Positions 25,840 through 34,271 of a stretch of DNA of 64,000 nt are shown here, piece after piece. The notes beneath the pieces are model-generated. The model was not told the DNA's origin. It made no database searches and saw only the letters and a list, made by a program, of their open reading frames with translations. The stretch's first letter is position 1. The number at the start of each line of letters is the position of its first letter. The stretch is from JBMNCQ01 sp049366715. GTDB taxonomy: Bacteria > Bacillota > Peptococcia > Peptococcales > BICA1-8. The stretch is taken from positions 1 to 64,000 of the forward strand of contig JBMNCQ010000033.1 of NCBI GenBank assembly GCA_049366715.1, given 5' to 3'. Both the position numbers and the translations under genes were made by a program.

Positions 25840-26205
25840 ATTATTAATGGTAACTTACGGAATTTGACAAAGGCTCTTAGGTCAAACTTGCAGTTCTGAC
25901 GTGCTTCTGGGATAGTTTTTGCGTCTGACAATTAGCTTTCAGGCTAGAGTCCGAAATACTTATGGGCTATTCTTGTGGGTGTGACACAACATTGCCTGGA
26001 AAAATGAATGTCATTTCGAAAATGTTCATCCATAAATATGATCAGACCCAGGATATTCCCCCAATTGTCGGACACAATATTTTAACCAGAGAGTAATTGC
26101 CGGACGTAAAACTATAACCGGTAAGTATGGCAGAGGCAAGATGCTTACCCCAAAGCACATCTTCCTGAAAAATAACGATTAAGCAAATATTTAGTAAAAT
26201 ATTAT
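25840..26205. other. Gene-free stretch before spoIIR
   Basis: About 365 bases with no frame that has a credible start and ribosome binding site. I see no tandem repeats, riboswitch core or long hairpin here. Confidence 0.6.
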
Positions 26206-26235
26206 GAATAAAGGATAATCTTCCTGGCAATACTA
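26206..26235 (+). promoter_or_regulatory. Sigma-F-like promoter of spoIIR
   Basis: GAATA (one mismatch to GYATA), 15 bases, then GGCAATACTA, a full match to the forespore -10 GGnnAnAnTA. It ends about 30 bases before the spoIIR start. spoIIR is a known sigma-F target. Confidence 0.7.
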
Positions 26236-26264
26236 AAACTAAGATCAGCCGGGAGGTAAAGGTA

Positions 26265-26888
26265 ATGAGGAAAAAATTTTTTTTAACAATTGTCTTGTTA
26301 ATCGGGATTCTAGTAAACGGGACAACAGGCCCTGCAGGGGAAGAGCCCGGCCAGAATAACAACGGCTTAATCAGGCTTCATGTGATAGCAAACAGCGATA
26401 GCGATGCTGACCAGGCATTAAAGTATAAAATTAAAGATGTCGTTGTCAAGGAAGTAAGGGATGAGTTTGCCCGCTCACAAAGCATAGAAGAAAGCCGGCA
26501 AATATTATTGACAAGCCTTCCCCGCATGGAGAAAGCAGCCAGGGAAACCCTTGTCAGGCTGGGGAGCAAGTATGATGTAAGAACTCAGTACGGAAGATTT
26601 GACTTCCCGACAAAATATTATGGAAATTTTAGTTTGCCGGCCGGGGAGTATGAAGCAGTTAGAGTAGTAATCGGTGCAGGACAGGGCGCTAATTGGTGGT
26701 GTGTATTGTTTCCGCCTTTATGCTTTGTAGAAACTACTGAAGAAGATACTTTAAAGGAATCAAAAGTAAAAAATGGTTATCCGGTAAATACACCGGATAA
26801 GTTTAAACAGGGTAATTTTAGGGTAAGTTTTAAATTAGTAAAATGGTTAAGGCAGTCTTTTCCTGTTTTAGCTAAAATTTTAAATTAG
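26265..26888 (+). CDS. spoIIR: Stage II sporulation protein R
   Basis: Forespore-made signal that triggers pro-sigma-E processing by SpoIIGA. The 207-residue protein has an N-terminal signal segment (1-24), the family motif IRLHVIANSDSDADQALKYK and the late GANWWCVLFPPLCFVE. GGGAGG is upstream of ATG 26265. Genes for its target pathway are not in this window. Confidence 0.95.
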   Translation: MRKKFFLTIVLLIGILVNGTTGPAGEEPGQNNNGLIRLHVIANSDSDADQALKYKIKDVVVKEVRDEFARSQSIEESRQILLTSLPRMEKAARETLVRLGSKYDVRTQYGRFDFPTKYYGNFSLPAGEYEAVRVVIGAGQGANWWCVLFPPLCFVETTEEDTLKESKVKNGYPVNTPDKFKQGNFRVSFKLVKWLRQSFPVLAKILN

Positions 26889-26913
26889 CAGTTAATTCCC
26901 TCATTTCTATATT

Positions 26914-26938
26914 AATGGCCGTAAGGCCATTTTTTTCT
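26914..26938 (+). terminator. Terminator after spoIIR
   Basis: AATGGCC/GGCCATT stem with a GTAA tetraloop, then seven T. Confidence 0.92.
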
Positions 26939-27146
26939 TAAGGCTCATTACCTATTTTCTGTAAAAATGACGATATATTGATTTGCCGGCCCGGTAATAC
27001 TACCATTAATAAGTAATTCATGGTAAAATATTTCTGCTTATGTAATAAATATGTCTGAAAAATAAGTTTTCCTTTTTGGCTATGGCTTAGGTAGTTGAGA
27101 TAAGCTATGGATTAAGCTTTGCTTAAATATCTGGGGAGGTTAATAA

Positions 27147-27713
27147 ATGCAGAAAAGTATTCTTATTGCTGTTAAAAATAAGCAGCAAAGTAGTCAATTG
27201 AAAAAAATCCTTTCCTCCCATGGTTATCAAACTATTTCTGAAGTTGATGATGCGTATTCTGCTTTAAGGTCATTGCAAAGTAAAAAAGTTGATATCAGTT
27301 TAATCGATTATGAGCTTCAGGGTCTTAACGGTCTGCAATTAGCCCAGATCATAGCCGATGAGAATCTGGGGCCGGTAGTGCTTCTCAGTCAGCACCATGT
27401 GGATACGGGTAATAATCCTCCCCCTTCTCTTTTCGGGGTGTTATTAAAGCCGATAACGGAATATCAATTAGTAAATACGATCAATCTGGCCCTGATCCAA
27501 TACAGAAATCAAAGAAAATTGGAAAAAGAGGTAGCGGAGTTAAAGGATACACTGGAAAGCAGGAAAATAATTGAGAAAGCTAAGGGAATTTTAATGCGGA
27601 AGCACGGTCTCAGCGAGGATGTTGCTTACAATAAGCTGCGTACAAGCAGTATGGAAAAGCGTATACCTATGAAGAAAGTAGCGGAAGCTATAATATTGAT
27701 GGATGAATTTTGA
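27147..27713 (+). CDS. Response-regulator-like ANTAR antiterminator protein
   Basis: 188 residues: an N-terminal receiver-like domain (about 1-118), a coiled-coil linker (about 120-145, RNQRKLEKEVAELKDTLESR) and a C-terminal ANTAR domain (about 135-188). The ANTAR part has IIEKAKGILMRKHGLSEDVAYNKLR. In the receiver, DYELQG keeps the likely phospho-acceptor aspartate and LLKP the lysine. ANTAR proteins bind paired RNA hairpins and block terminators. glnA lies 150 bases downstream behind a matching leader, so this is probably its regulator, like the NitR/GlnR-type ANTAR genes of clostridia. GGGGAGG precedes ATG 27147. Confidence 0.9.
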   Translation: MQKSILIAVKNKQQSSQLKKILSSHGYQTISEVDDAYSALRSLQSKKVDISLIDYELQGLNGLQLAQIIADENLGPVVLLSQHHVDTGNNPPPSLFGVLLKPITEYQLVNTINLALIQYRNQRKLEKEVAELKDTLESRKIIEKAKGILMRKHGLSEDVAYNKLRTSSMEKRIPMKKVAEAIILMDEF

Positions 27714-27729
27714 GCGCTGTAAATAAGTC

Positions 27730-27758
27730 TTGCGTATCTTTAAGACGACTTCTATAAT
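27730..27758 (+). promoter_or_regulatory. Probable glnA promoter
   Basis: TTGCGT and TATAAT with a 17-base spacer. The transcript would start near 27766, leaving a leader of about 98 bases. Confidence 0.6.
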
Positions 27759-27790
27759 ATAGACATAAGGGGAAAGATGTTTAGCTTAAA

Positions 27791-27849
27791 GGGCAACGGC
27801 GCTCAAACCGGCTTTTACCAAGGCGGGCTTTTGAGTGTTTAATTTTTTT
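27791..27849 (+). promoter_or_regulatory. ANTAR target hairpin overlapping a leader terminator of glnA
   Basis: GGGC/GCTC (27791-27804, one G-U pair) closes the six-base loop AACGGC, with A at loop position 1 and G at position 4, as ANTAR targets require. Its 3' arm overlaps the 5' arm (CTCAAA, 27802) of a terminator hairpin whose other arm is TTTGAG (27830-27835), followed by seven T. Mutually exclusive folding would let the ANTAR protein prevent termination. The upstream partner hairpin is less clear (ACAT ... ATGT around 27763-27780). Confidence 0.75.
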
Positions 27850-27863
27850 AAGGAGGAATTTTT

Positions 27864-29201
27864 ATGTCTTCTAAGTTTACTTCAAAGGATGTTCTCAAAT
27901 TGGCTAAGGAATATGATGTCCGCTTTATCCGGCTGCAATTTACAGATATGTTTGGTGTTTTAAAAAATGTTGCCATTACTGAAAAGCAGTTGGAAAAGGC
28001 TTTGAACGGGGAGTTGATGTTTGATGGTTCTTCTATTGAAGGCTATGTCCGCATAGAAGAGTCGGATATGTACTTAAGGCCGGACCCTAATACTTTCGTT
28101 GTATTCCCCTGGCTCCCTCAGGAAGGCGCAGAAGCAAGGCTAATTTGTGATATTTATAATCCTGACGGTACCCCCTTTGAAGGTGATCCTAGATATGTAC
28201 TAAAACGGGCAACTAAGCGTGCTCAGGATATGGGTTATAAAATGAATGCAGGATCTGAGTGCGAATTTTTTCTTTTTCATACCGATAATGAGGGTGTGCC
28301 GACTACAATTACCCAGGATAAGGCCGGATATTTTGATTTAACGCCTGTGGATCTCGGGGAAAACGCCCGCCGGGATATGGTATTGAATTTAGAGCATATG
28401 GGGTTTGAAGTTGAAGCTTCCCATCATGAAGTTGCTCCCGGGCAGCATGAAATAGGATTTAAATATGATGAAGCGGTAGCGACGGCAGATGCCATTATGA
28501 CTTTTAAGTATGTTGTCAGGACAATAGCCCAAAGACACGGTCTCCATGCTACCTTTATGCCTAAGCCGGTATTTGGCATAGCCGGTTCAGGAATGCATAG
28601 CAATATATCTTTATCTGATATGAAAGGCAATAATATGTTTTATGATCCCCAAGGTGTGGAGCAGCTCTCAGAGATCGCTTACTACTTTATGGGTGGAGTT
28701 ATGAAACATATCAAGGCCATTGCCTCTATCACAAATCCCATTGTTAATTCTTATAAAAGATTGGTTCCCGGTTATGAAGCTCCTGTTTATATAGCATGGT
28801 CCACCAGAAACCGCAGCCCCTTAATCCGGGTTCCGGCTAAAAGAGGTCCTTCAACCAGGATAGAACTGCGTAATCCGGATCCGTCCTGTAATCCCTATTT
28901 TGCTTTTGCGGCAGTTTTACAAGCAGGTTTAGATGGCATTGAGCATAAAATTGCTCCCCCCTCTCCGACTAACGCTAACATTTATGAAATGACAGAAGAG
29001 GAAAGAATTGAACAGGGAATCGAAAGCTTACCCCATAATTTAATCACAGCAATGGAAGAATTAAATAAGGATGAAGTAATTAAAAAGGCGCTGGGCGGGC
29101 ATGTTTATCACAGGTATATCGAAGCTAAGAAAATAGAGTGGGATCAATACCGCAGTAAAGTTCATCAATGGGAATTAGATCAGTATTTAACAAGGTTTTA
29201 A
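27864..29201 (+). CDS. glnA: Glutamine synthetase, type I
   Basis: Makes glutamine from glutamate, ammonia and ATP. At 445 residues it matches the gram-positive GSI-alpha length. Motifs are MFDGSSIEGYVRIEESDM, the NAGSECEFF glutamates, the ATP loop KPVFGIAGSGMH and the RIELRNPDPSCNPYFAFAA segment. The GSI-beta adenylylation insert is absent, so control is by feedback or transcription. AAGGAGG precedes ATG 27864. The leader carries an ANTAR-type switch, and glutamate synthase lies 2 kb downstream. Confidence 0.97.
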   Translation: MSSKFTSKDVLKLAKEYDVRFIRLQFTDMFGVLKNVAITEKQLEKALNGELMFDGSSIEGYVRIEESDMYLRPDPNTFVVFPWLPQEGAEARLICDIYNPDGTPFEGDPRYVLKRATKRAQDMGYKMNAGSECEFFLFHTDNEGVPTTITQDKAGYFDLTPVDLGENARRDMVLNLEHMGFEVEASHHEVAPGQHEIGFKYDEAVATADAIMTFKYVVRTIAQRHGLHATFMPKPVFGIAGSGMHSNISLSDMKGNNMFYDPQGVEQLSEIAYYFMGGVMKHIKAIASITNPIVNSYKRLVPGYEAPVYIAWSTRNRSPLIRVPAKRGPSTRIELRNPDPSCNPYFAFAAVLQAGLDGIEHKIAPPSPTNANIYEMTEEERIEQGIESLPHNLITAMEELNKDEVIKKALGGHVYHRYIEAKKIEWDQYRSKVHQWELDQYLTRF

Positions 29202-29246
29202 AAGGCGACTCAGTAAGTGGAAACAGGGCAGGAAATATCAATTTAA

Positions 29247-29272
29247 GGGCCGGTTTATGCGGTCTTTTTATT
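29247..29272 (+). terminator. Terminator after glnA
   Basis: GGCCG/CGGTC stem around GTTTATG, then five T. Confidence 0.7.
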
Positions 29273-29345
29273 GTGATTGGCATAGCCTGCTCCGGATTAG
29301 CGGCTGAAGACAGTTAAAAACTTAAACCTTCTTAAAAATTTCTGC

Positions 29346-29373
29346 ACCATCCTTGTAAATAAAACATAGTATT
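29346..29373 (+). promoter_or_regulatory. Sigma-K-like promoter of the two-LysM gene
   Basis: AC (29346-29347), 17 bases, then CATAGTATT (one mismatch to CATAnnnTA), 28 bases before the start codon. Confidence 0.55.
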
Positions 29374-29400
29374 TATAAAAAAGGTCAGAAGGGGAATTAT

Positions 29401-29772
29401 ATGTTGAAAAGGCAGCAATCACCGCCGTGTGCCAGCGGAGTTTACTGGGAAGTGGCAGAGGGCGATACATTATATAAAATTGCGCAAGCAGCACAAGTTG
29501 GTTTGCAAGAACTGCTGGAAGCTAATCCTGATATTGAACCGGATAATCTTACAATAGGACAGTCAATTTGCATACCGCCCGGCGGTAATGTGCCCGGTCC
29601 TAATCAAGTACCTAATTGTCCCGGAGGTCTATACTGGGAGATTGCCCCCGGGGACACGCTGTTTAAAATTTCTCAGGAAGCAAATGTTACAATCGCCCAG
29701 CTCCTAGCAGTAAATCCCGGAATCAATCCTGATAATTTACAGGTGGGGCAAATAATTTGTCTTCCCGGCTAA
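29401..29772 (+). CDS. Protein of two LysM domains
   Basis: 123 residues with no signal peptide. LysM 1 (about 15-60, YWEVAEGDTLYKIAQAAQV) and LysM 2 (about 77-122, YWEIAPGDTLFKISQEANV) are joined by a short Pro/Gly linker, and each ends with IGQ/VGQ.IC.P. LysM binds peptidoglycan; lack of a signal peptide and the sigma-K-like promoter suggest delivery to the spore envelope from the mother cell. AGAAGGGG precedes ATG 29401. Confidence 0.85.
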   Translation: MLKRQQSPPCASGVYWEVAEGDTLYKIAQAAQVGLQELLEANPDIEPDNLTIGQSICIPPGGNVPGPNQVPNCPGGLYWEIAPGDTLFKISQEANVTIAQLLAVNPGINPDNLQVGQIICLPG

Positions 29773-30070
29773 AGAAGTGAGAAGGGAAGATAGAGAATTA
29801 TAAAACATAAGCTATCATTATGAACGATAAACGATCATACTATGAACGAGTATGATACCTCCTCTTAGCGGGCATTAAATTGCAGCTATTAGGAGTTTTT
29901 CTGTTTTGAGGGCGGAAATTTTAGACAAAATAACTGCAGCGGTGCTAAAATATCTTAGCCTGATCGGGGAAAAATAAAGTAAATATCGTTAGAAGGATTT
30001 TAAGTTGCCGTAGGGAAAATTTAATATATAACACTAGTCACTAATCACTAGTTACTAGTTACTTAAGTGA
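29773..30070. repeat. Composite intergenic repeat before the GNAT gene
   Basis: Module B forms (ATCATTATGAACGATAAACG; the hairpin ATCATACT/AGTATGAT at about 29833-29856) are followed by AT-rich sequence. A module A run at 30031-30063 (ACTAGTCACTAATCACTAG, then TTACTAGTTAC) ends 18 bases before the start codon. No coding frame seen. Confidence 0.8.
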
Positions 30071-30080
30071 GGTGAAATTT

Positions 30081-30653
30081 ATGTGGAAAGGCCGCAAAAT
30101 TATTATGCGCCATCCCCAGGAGCAAGATGCCGCTATCCTGCAAAAATGGTATATGGATAAGGAGTTCCGGCAGCTTTATGATGCTTACTCCAGCATATCT
30201 TTAGATAGTATTGTTCAGGAAATTCATGAAGGCAGTTCATTGGATGACCCCAAAGCGAAAAAGGTAAATTTTATTGTCTTACGTAAAAACGATCATCTCC
30301 CCATCGGAGTGGCCAGCATCAGAAAGATTAACCGGCAAAGCGGTAACGGGGAAATCGTTTTAGGTATCGGTGAAAAAGATAAACGTCTGGCGGGATATGG
30401 AATTGATTTAATGATTGTTCTTTTAGATATCGTGTTCTACCAGCTAGGTTTTGAAAAGTGTTATCTCCAGGTCCATGATAATAATGATTTGGGCTTGAAT
30501 TCTGCTTTGAATTTTGGTTTTAAAGCGGAAGGGCGGCTGCGGAAACACTCCCTGCTGGAAGGCCAATATATCGATCTCTGGGTTCTGGGAATTTTAAAAG
30601 AAGAGTACGAGGACCTGCCGATAGTGCCTAAATGGAAAGCACGGCAGAAGTAA
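30081..30653 (+). CDS. GNAT family N-acetyltransferase (RimJ/RimL-like)
   Basis: 190 residues. The central LGIGEKDKRLAGYGIDLMIVLL carries the acetyl-CoA loop in a degraded form, and the later NDLGLNSALNFGFKAEGRLRKHSLLEGQYIDLWVLGIL is the typical RimJ/RimL end. Substrate unknown. GAGGTGA lies 5 bases before ATG 30081; an in-frame GTG at 30072 is possible but poorer. The gene starts right after a module A repeat. Confidence 0.85.
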   Translation: MWKGRKIIMRHPQEQDAAILQKWYMDKEFRQLYDAYSSISLDSIVQEIHEGSSLDDPKAKKVNFIVLRKNDHLPIGVASIRKINRQSGNGEIVLGIGEKDKRLAGYGIDLMIVLLDIVFYQLGFEKCYLQVHDNNDLGLNSALNFGFKAEGRLRKHSLLEGQYIDLWVLGILKEEYEDLPIVPKWKARQK

Positions 30654-30800
30654 GGAAAAGGTAGTCTTTTAGGTAACTTTCCAGGTCAGACAGAGATATT
30701 TTATAAGGGAGAATTGAAGATGCAGAATTGAAAATGCAGAATGGAAAATGCCATTTCACTTTAATTAGCTGAAAATGAAATTTAAATGATAAACTGATTT

Positions 30801-30848
30801 GGGAGACATTCCTTCAAGCAAAGGGTTTGGAGGGATGTCTCCTTTTCG
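30801..30848 (+). terminator. Terminator downstream of the GNAT gene
   Basis: GGAGACAT pairs with ATGTCTCC, with partial inner pairing CC.TCAA/TTGGAGG, followed by TTTTCG. The rest of the 459-base gap (30654-31112) holds module C-like AGAATTGAAGATGCAGAAT repeats near 30710-30750 and the glutamate synthase control region. Confidence 0.75.
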
Positions 30849-30950
30849 TATTTTTTATTCCAAAAACAGCGATGAATGCTTAAAAAGGGCAAAGATTTTT
30901 CTGAATATTTTTACAATACACGCATAATACAAAATTCTCTATTATATAAC

Positions 30951-30980
30951 ACTGTATACAGTATATTTGCTTTGTATACA
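30951..30980. promoter_or_regulatory. Twin TGTATACA operators upstream of glutamate synthase
   Basis: ACTGTATACAGT (30951-30962), a perfect 12-base palindrome, and a second TGTATACA (30973-30980) have centres exactly 20 bases apart, two helical turns. They lie 20-50 bases upstream of the probable -35, the position of an activator. The regulator is unknown; GTATAC cores are common in GntR-family sites. Confidence 0.55.
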
Positions 30981-31000
30981 TTATTTCCAATGAAAAACTA

Positions 31001-31028
31001 TTGATAAATATGAATATTCCTTTATAAT
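31001..31028 (+). promoter_or_regulatory. Promoter of the glutamate synthase operon
   Basis: TTGATA and TATAAT with a 16-base spacer; a second TATAAT follows at 31031. Confidence 0.65.
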
Positions 31029-31112
31029 GATATAATACAACGATAGTTATATAAACCTGTTATAAGACAGAATCCCAATGAAGGGATAAGATAACCAAAG
31101 GAGGTTTTTTTG

Positions 31113-32258
31113 ATGTTGAGAGAAGGCCAAATCAGAATTCCGGCAGGCTGCGCAATCAGCGGCATTATGAATAAGAAAGGCGAAGTTTCTTCTGGTCAGG
31201 ATATTATCAAATCCATTGCTGTTATGCATGATAGGTCCAACGGTTTGGGCGGCGGTTTTGCAGCATATGGCATTTATCCTGAATTTAAGAATCATTATGC
31301 CTTTCATTTATTTTATGAGGACAAAAAAGTAAAACAAGAAACAGAGTTTTTACTGAATAAATTTTTCACTGTGGATTTAGCAGAGCCGATCCCCACCCGT
31401 AAGGTAACTGCAATCGGCAAATCCCCTCTAATCTGGCGCTATTTTATTAAACCCAAATATAACCAGATTGAAGAAAATGAGACTGAATCGGAATATGTGG
31501 TTAGTTTTGTCATGCGTATTAATTCCGGGACGGAGGGAGCTTATGTGTTTTCCAGCGGGAAAAACATGGGGACCTTTAAAGGTGTAGGTTTTCCGGAAGA
31601 TATCGGAGAGTTTTTCCGCTTAGATGAGTATCAAGGATATATCTGGACCTGTCACGGCCGTTTTCCTACCAATACTCCGGGCTGGTGGGGCGGAGCCCAT
31701 CCTTTTAGCTTACTGGACTGGACAATAGTTCATAACGGGGAGATATCTTCTTATGATGCCAATAGACGTTTTCTGGAGATGTATGGTTACAAATGTACTT
31801 TACAAACGGATACGGAAGCGATTACCTATATTTTTGACTTGCTGTTAAGAAAATTCGGTCTGCCTCTGGAGAGTGCCATAAATATTGTCGCCGCACCATT
31901 CTGGAATAAAATTTCCCGGATGGACCCCGAACAGCAAAAATTAATGAAAGCATTACGGGCTGTTTTCAGCAGTCTCTTGGTAAACGGACCTTTCTCTATT
32001 ATCCTGGGAAGTACGAATGGCTTTATGGCTTTAAATGACCGTTTAAAGCTTCGTTCCCTGGTAGCAGCTGAAAAAGGTGATAATCTTTACATCGCCAGTG
32101 AAGAGTCGGCGGTTACTGAAATATGCAAAAACCCTGAGAAAATCTGGGCTCCCCGGGGAGGAGAACCTGTTATTGGTTTGTTGGAAGGTAAAGATAGTCT
32201 CTATGAATTTGATACAAATGTAGAAGAAGAAGAAGTACGTCATTCAGTTGCCTTATAG
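31113..32258 (+). CDS. Glutamate synthase, glutaminase (class II amidotransferase) subunit
   Basis: Releases ammonia from glutamine for the split glutamate synthase. After a short leader (LREGQIRIPAG), Cys13 begins CAISGIMNKKGE and is the expected N-terminal nucleophile after processing. CHGRFPTNTPGWWGGAHPF and VHNGEISSYDANRR are the conserved substrate motifs. 381 residues from ATG 31113, which follows AAAGGAGG; the TTG just before it is unlikely. First of five closely spaced genes. Confidence 0.88.
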   Translation: MLREGQIRIPAGCAISGIMNKKGEVSSGQDIIKSIAVMHDRSNGLGGGFAAYGIYPEFKNHYAFHLFYEDKKVKQETEFLLNKFFTVDLAEPIPTRKVTAIGKSPLIWRYFIKPKYNQIEENETESEYVVSFVMRINSGTEGAYVFSSGKNMGTFKGVGFPEDIGEFFRLDEYQGYIWTCHGRFPTNTPGWWGGAHPFSLLDWTIVHNGEISSYDANRRFLEMYGYKCTLQTDTEAITYIFDLLLRKFGLPLESAINIVAAPFWNKISRMDPEQQKLMKALRAVFSSLLVNGPFSIILGSTNGFMALNDRLKLRSLVAAEKGDNLYIASEESAVTEICKNPEKIWAPRGGEPVIGLLEGKDSLYEFDTNVEEEEVRHSVAL

Positions 32259-32273
32259 AAAGGGATGTTGAAA

Positions 32274-33776
32274 ATGAGCATAAATTATATGACACCGTCC
32301 TTTCTGATTGAAAGGGATAAAGATAGATGCATTGATTGTCAGGTTTGTGTCAGGCAGTGTGCTAATGAAGCCCACAAGTGGGATGAAGAAGAGCAGGTAG
32401 TAAAATCTGAAGATGCAAACTGTGTGAACTGTCATCGTTGTGTTACAATGTGCCCCACCAGGGCACTTTCTATTAGAAAGTTTCCTTTAGAATTCAGGTA
32501 TAACGCCAACTGGACGCCGGAAGCAATTAAAGCCGTTTATTTGCAGGCCGATACAGGCGGAGTATTGTTAACGGGGATGGGCAACGACAGACCATATCCT
32601 GTTTATTGGGATCATATGCTCTTAAATGCCAGTCAGGTGACAAACCCGTCCATTGACCCTCTGCGGGAACCCATGGAATTAAAAACTTATTTAGGCCGCA
32701 AGCCGGATTTCCTTAAGATTAAGAACGGCAAACTTATGGAAGATATCCCGCCTCAACTGGAGCTGGAAGTGCCCATGATGTTTTCGGCCATGTCTTTTGG
32801 TTCGATCAGCTTGAATGCCCATAAATCATTGGCCGCAGCTTCTAAAAAAGCCGGTACTTTTTGGAATACGGGAGAAGGCGGCTTACACAAGGATTTAGTT
32901 CAATATGGCGGTAATACGATTGTTCAAGTAGCTTCAGGCCGTTTCGGCATTGATCCGGATTATCTAAATGCCGGAGCTGCCATTGAAATCAAGATCGGGC
33001 AGGGAGCAAAGCCCGGTATCGGAGGGCATTTACCGGGAGAAAAGGTGGGGGAAGAGGTTTCCAAAACGAGAATGATTCCGCTGGGAACTGATGCCCTGTC
33101 ACCTGCGCCGCACCATGATATCTATTCAATAGAAGATTTACGGCAGCTGATTTATTCTTTAAAGGAAGCTACCCGCTATGAGAAACCGGTGTTTGTAAAG
33201 ATTGCCGCCGTTCATAACGTAGCCGCTATTGCTTCCGGTATTGTCAGAGCCGGCGCCGATGCGGTTGTGATTGATGGTTTCCGGGGCGGTACCGGGGCAG
33301 CGCCGTTACGGACCCGGGATAGTGTCGGTATTCCTATTGAATTTGCTTTAGCTGCTGTTGATACCAGATTGCGGGAAGAAGGAATTAGAAATAAAGCCTC
33401 CGTCGTGATCGGCGGCTCTATTAGAAATAGTACGGATATCGTTAAGGCCATCGCTTTAGGTGCTGATGCAGTTTATGTAGCAACAAGTGCTCTGCTGGCT
33501 TTGGGCTGTCATCTTTGCCAAAAATGTTATACCGGCAAATGTAACTGGGGCATCGCTACCCAGGATCCCCAATTAACGAAACGGCTTAATCCGGAAATTG
33601 GTGCCGAGCGGGCTGCTAATCTTCTTAGGGCTTGGGCCCATGAGATCGAAGAGTTAATCGGAGGCATGGGTATAAACGCCCTGGAGTCCTTGCGGGGTAA
33701 CCGTCTTATGCTACGGGGAATCGGTCTTACCGATCGTGAGTTAAATATTTTAGGCATTAAAGCCGCAGGCGAATAG
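32274..33776 (+). CDS. Glutamate synthase, FMN/Fe-S catalytic subunit with ferredoxin domain
   Basis: Converts 2-oxoglutarate and ammonia to glutamate. 500 residues: an N-terminal two-cluster ferredoxin domain (CIDCQVCVRQC, CVNCHRCVTMCP, about 15-65) and the FMN-binding TIM barrel (about 140-480) with EGGLHKDLVQYGG, KIGQGAKPGIGGHLPGEKV and GGTGAAPL. CHLCQKC...C near 410 is the 3Fe-4S site. This is the archaeal-type arrangement. ATG 32274 has AAAGGG 9 bases upstream; the ATG at 32265 is too close to it. Confidence 0.92.
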   Translation: MSINYMTPSFLIERDKDRCIDCQVCVRQCANEAHKWDEEEQVVKSEDANCVNCHRCVTMCPTRALSIRKFPLEFRYNANWTPEAIKAVYLQADTGGVLLTGMGNDRPYPVYWDHMLLNASQVTNPSIDPLREPMELKTYLGRKPDFLKIKNGKLMEDIPPQLELEVPMMFSAMSFGSISLNAHKSLAAASKKAGTFWNTGEGGLHKDLVQYGGNTIVQVASGRFGIDPDYLNAGAAIEIKIGQGAKPGIGGHLPGEKVGEEVSKTRMIPLGTDALSPAPHHDIYSIEDLRQLIYSLKEATRYEKPVFVKIAAVHNVAAIASGIVRAGADAVVIDGFRGGTGAAPLRTRDSVGIPIEFALAAVDTRLREEGIRNKASVVIGGSIRNSTDIVKAIALGADAVYVATSALLALGCHLCQKCYTGKCNWGIATQDPQLTKRLNPEIGAERAANLLRAWAHEIEELIGGMGINALESLRGNRLMLRGIGLTDRELNILGIKAAGE

Positions 33777-33788
33777 AGGAGGGAGAAG

Positions 33789-34259
33789 ATGAAACGGGTT
33801 TATGCGAGAGAAGAATACTGTGTGGGCTGTAAACTGTGTGAAATACACTGTATAGCTGCTCATTCTAAATATAAAAATGACTTGGTTAAAGTTTTTAAGA
33901 AAGAAAGTAACCGTCCCCTTAGCAGGATACTTGTTGAAGAGAACAGACCCATATCTTTTGCCTTGCAATGCAGGCATTGTGAAGATGCTCCTTGCACGAA
34001 AGCCTGTATTGTAGGAGCCATGCAGAAAGATCCGGAGACAGGTATTGTTACCAATGATGAGGAGCGGTGCGTAGGCTGCTGGACCTGTATTTTGGTCTGT
34101 CCTTTCGGTGCAATCCAGCGGGACGAACAGGGGCATAAGGTTGCTTCTAAATGCGATTTATGCAGCGAAAGCGGGGATGTTCCGGCTTGTGTCGATCATT
34201 GCCCCAATAAAGCTTTAGTCTATCAAGAAGAAATGCTTAATTTTGAAAAAGTAGAATAG
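33789..34259 (+). CDS. Four-cluster ferredoxin subunit of the glutamate synthase operon
   Basis: 156 residues with four 4Fe-4S cysteine groups (CVGCKLCEIHC, CRHCEDAPCTKAC, CVGCWTCILVCPFG, CDLCSES...CVDHCP), like HycB/DmsB electron-transfer subunits. It probably carries electrons between the flavoprotein encoded next and the FMN subunit. GAGGAGGG precedes ATG 33789; spacing to neighbours is 12 bases each side. Confidence 0.9.
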   Translation: MKRVYAREEYCVGCKLCEIHCIAAHSKYKNDLVKVFKKESNRPLSRILVEENRPISFALQCRHCEDAPCTKACIVGAMQKDPETGIVTNDEERCVGCWTCILVCPFGAIQRDEQGHKVASKCDLCSESGDVPACVDHCPNKALVYQEEMLNFEKVE

Positions 34260-34271
34260 GAGGAGGGAATT

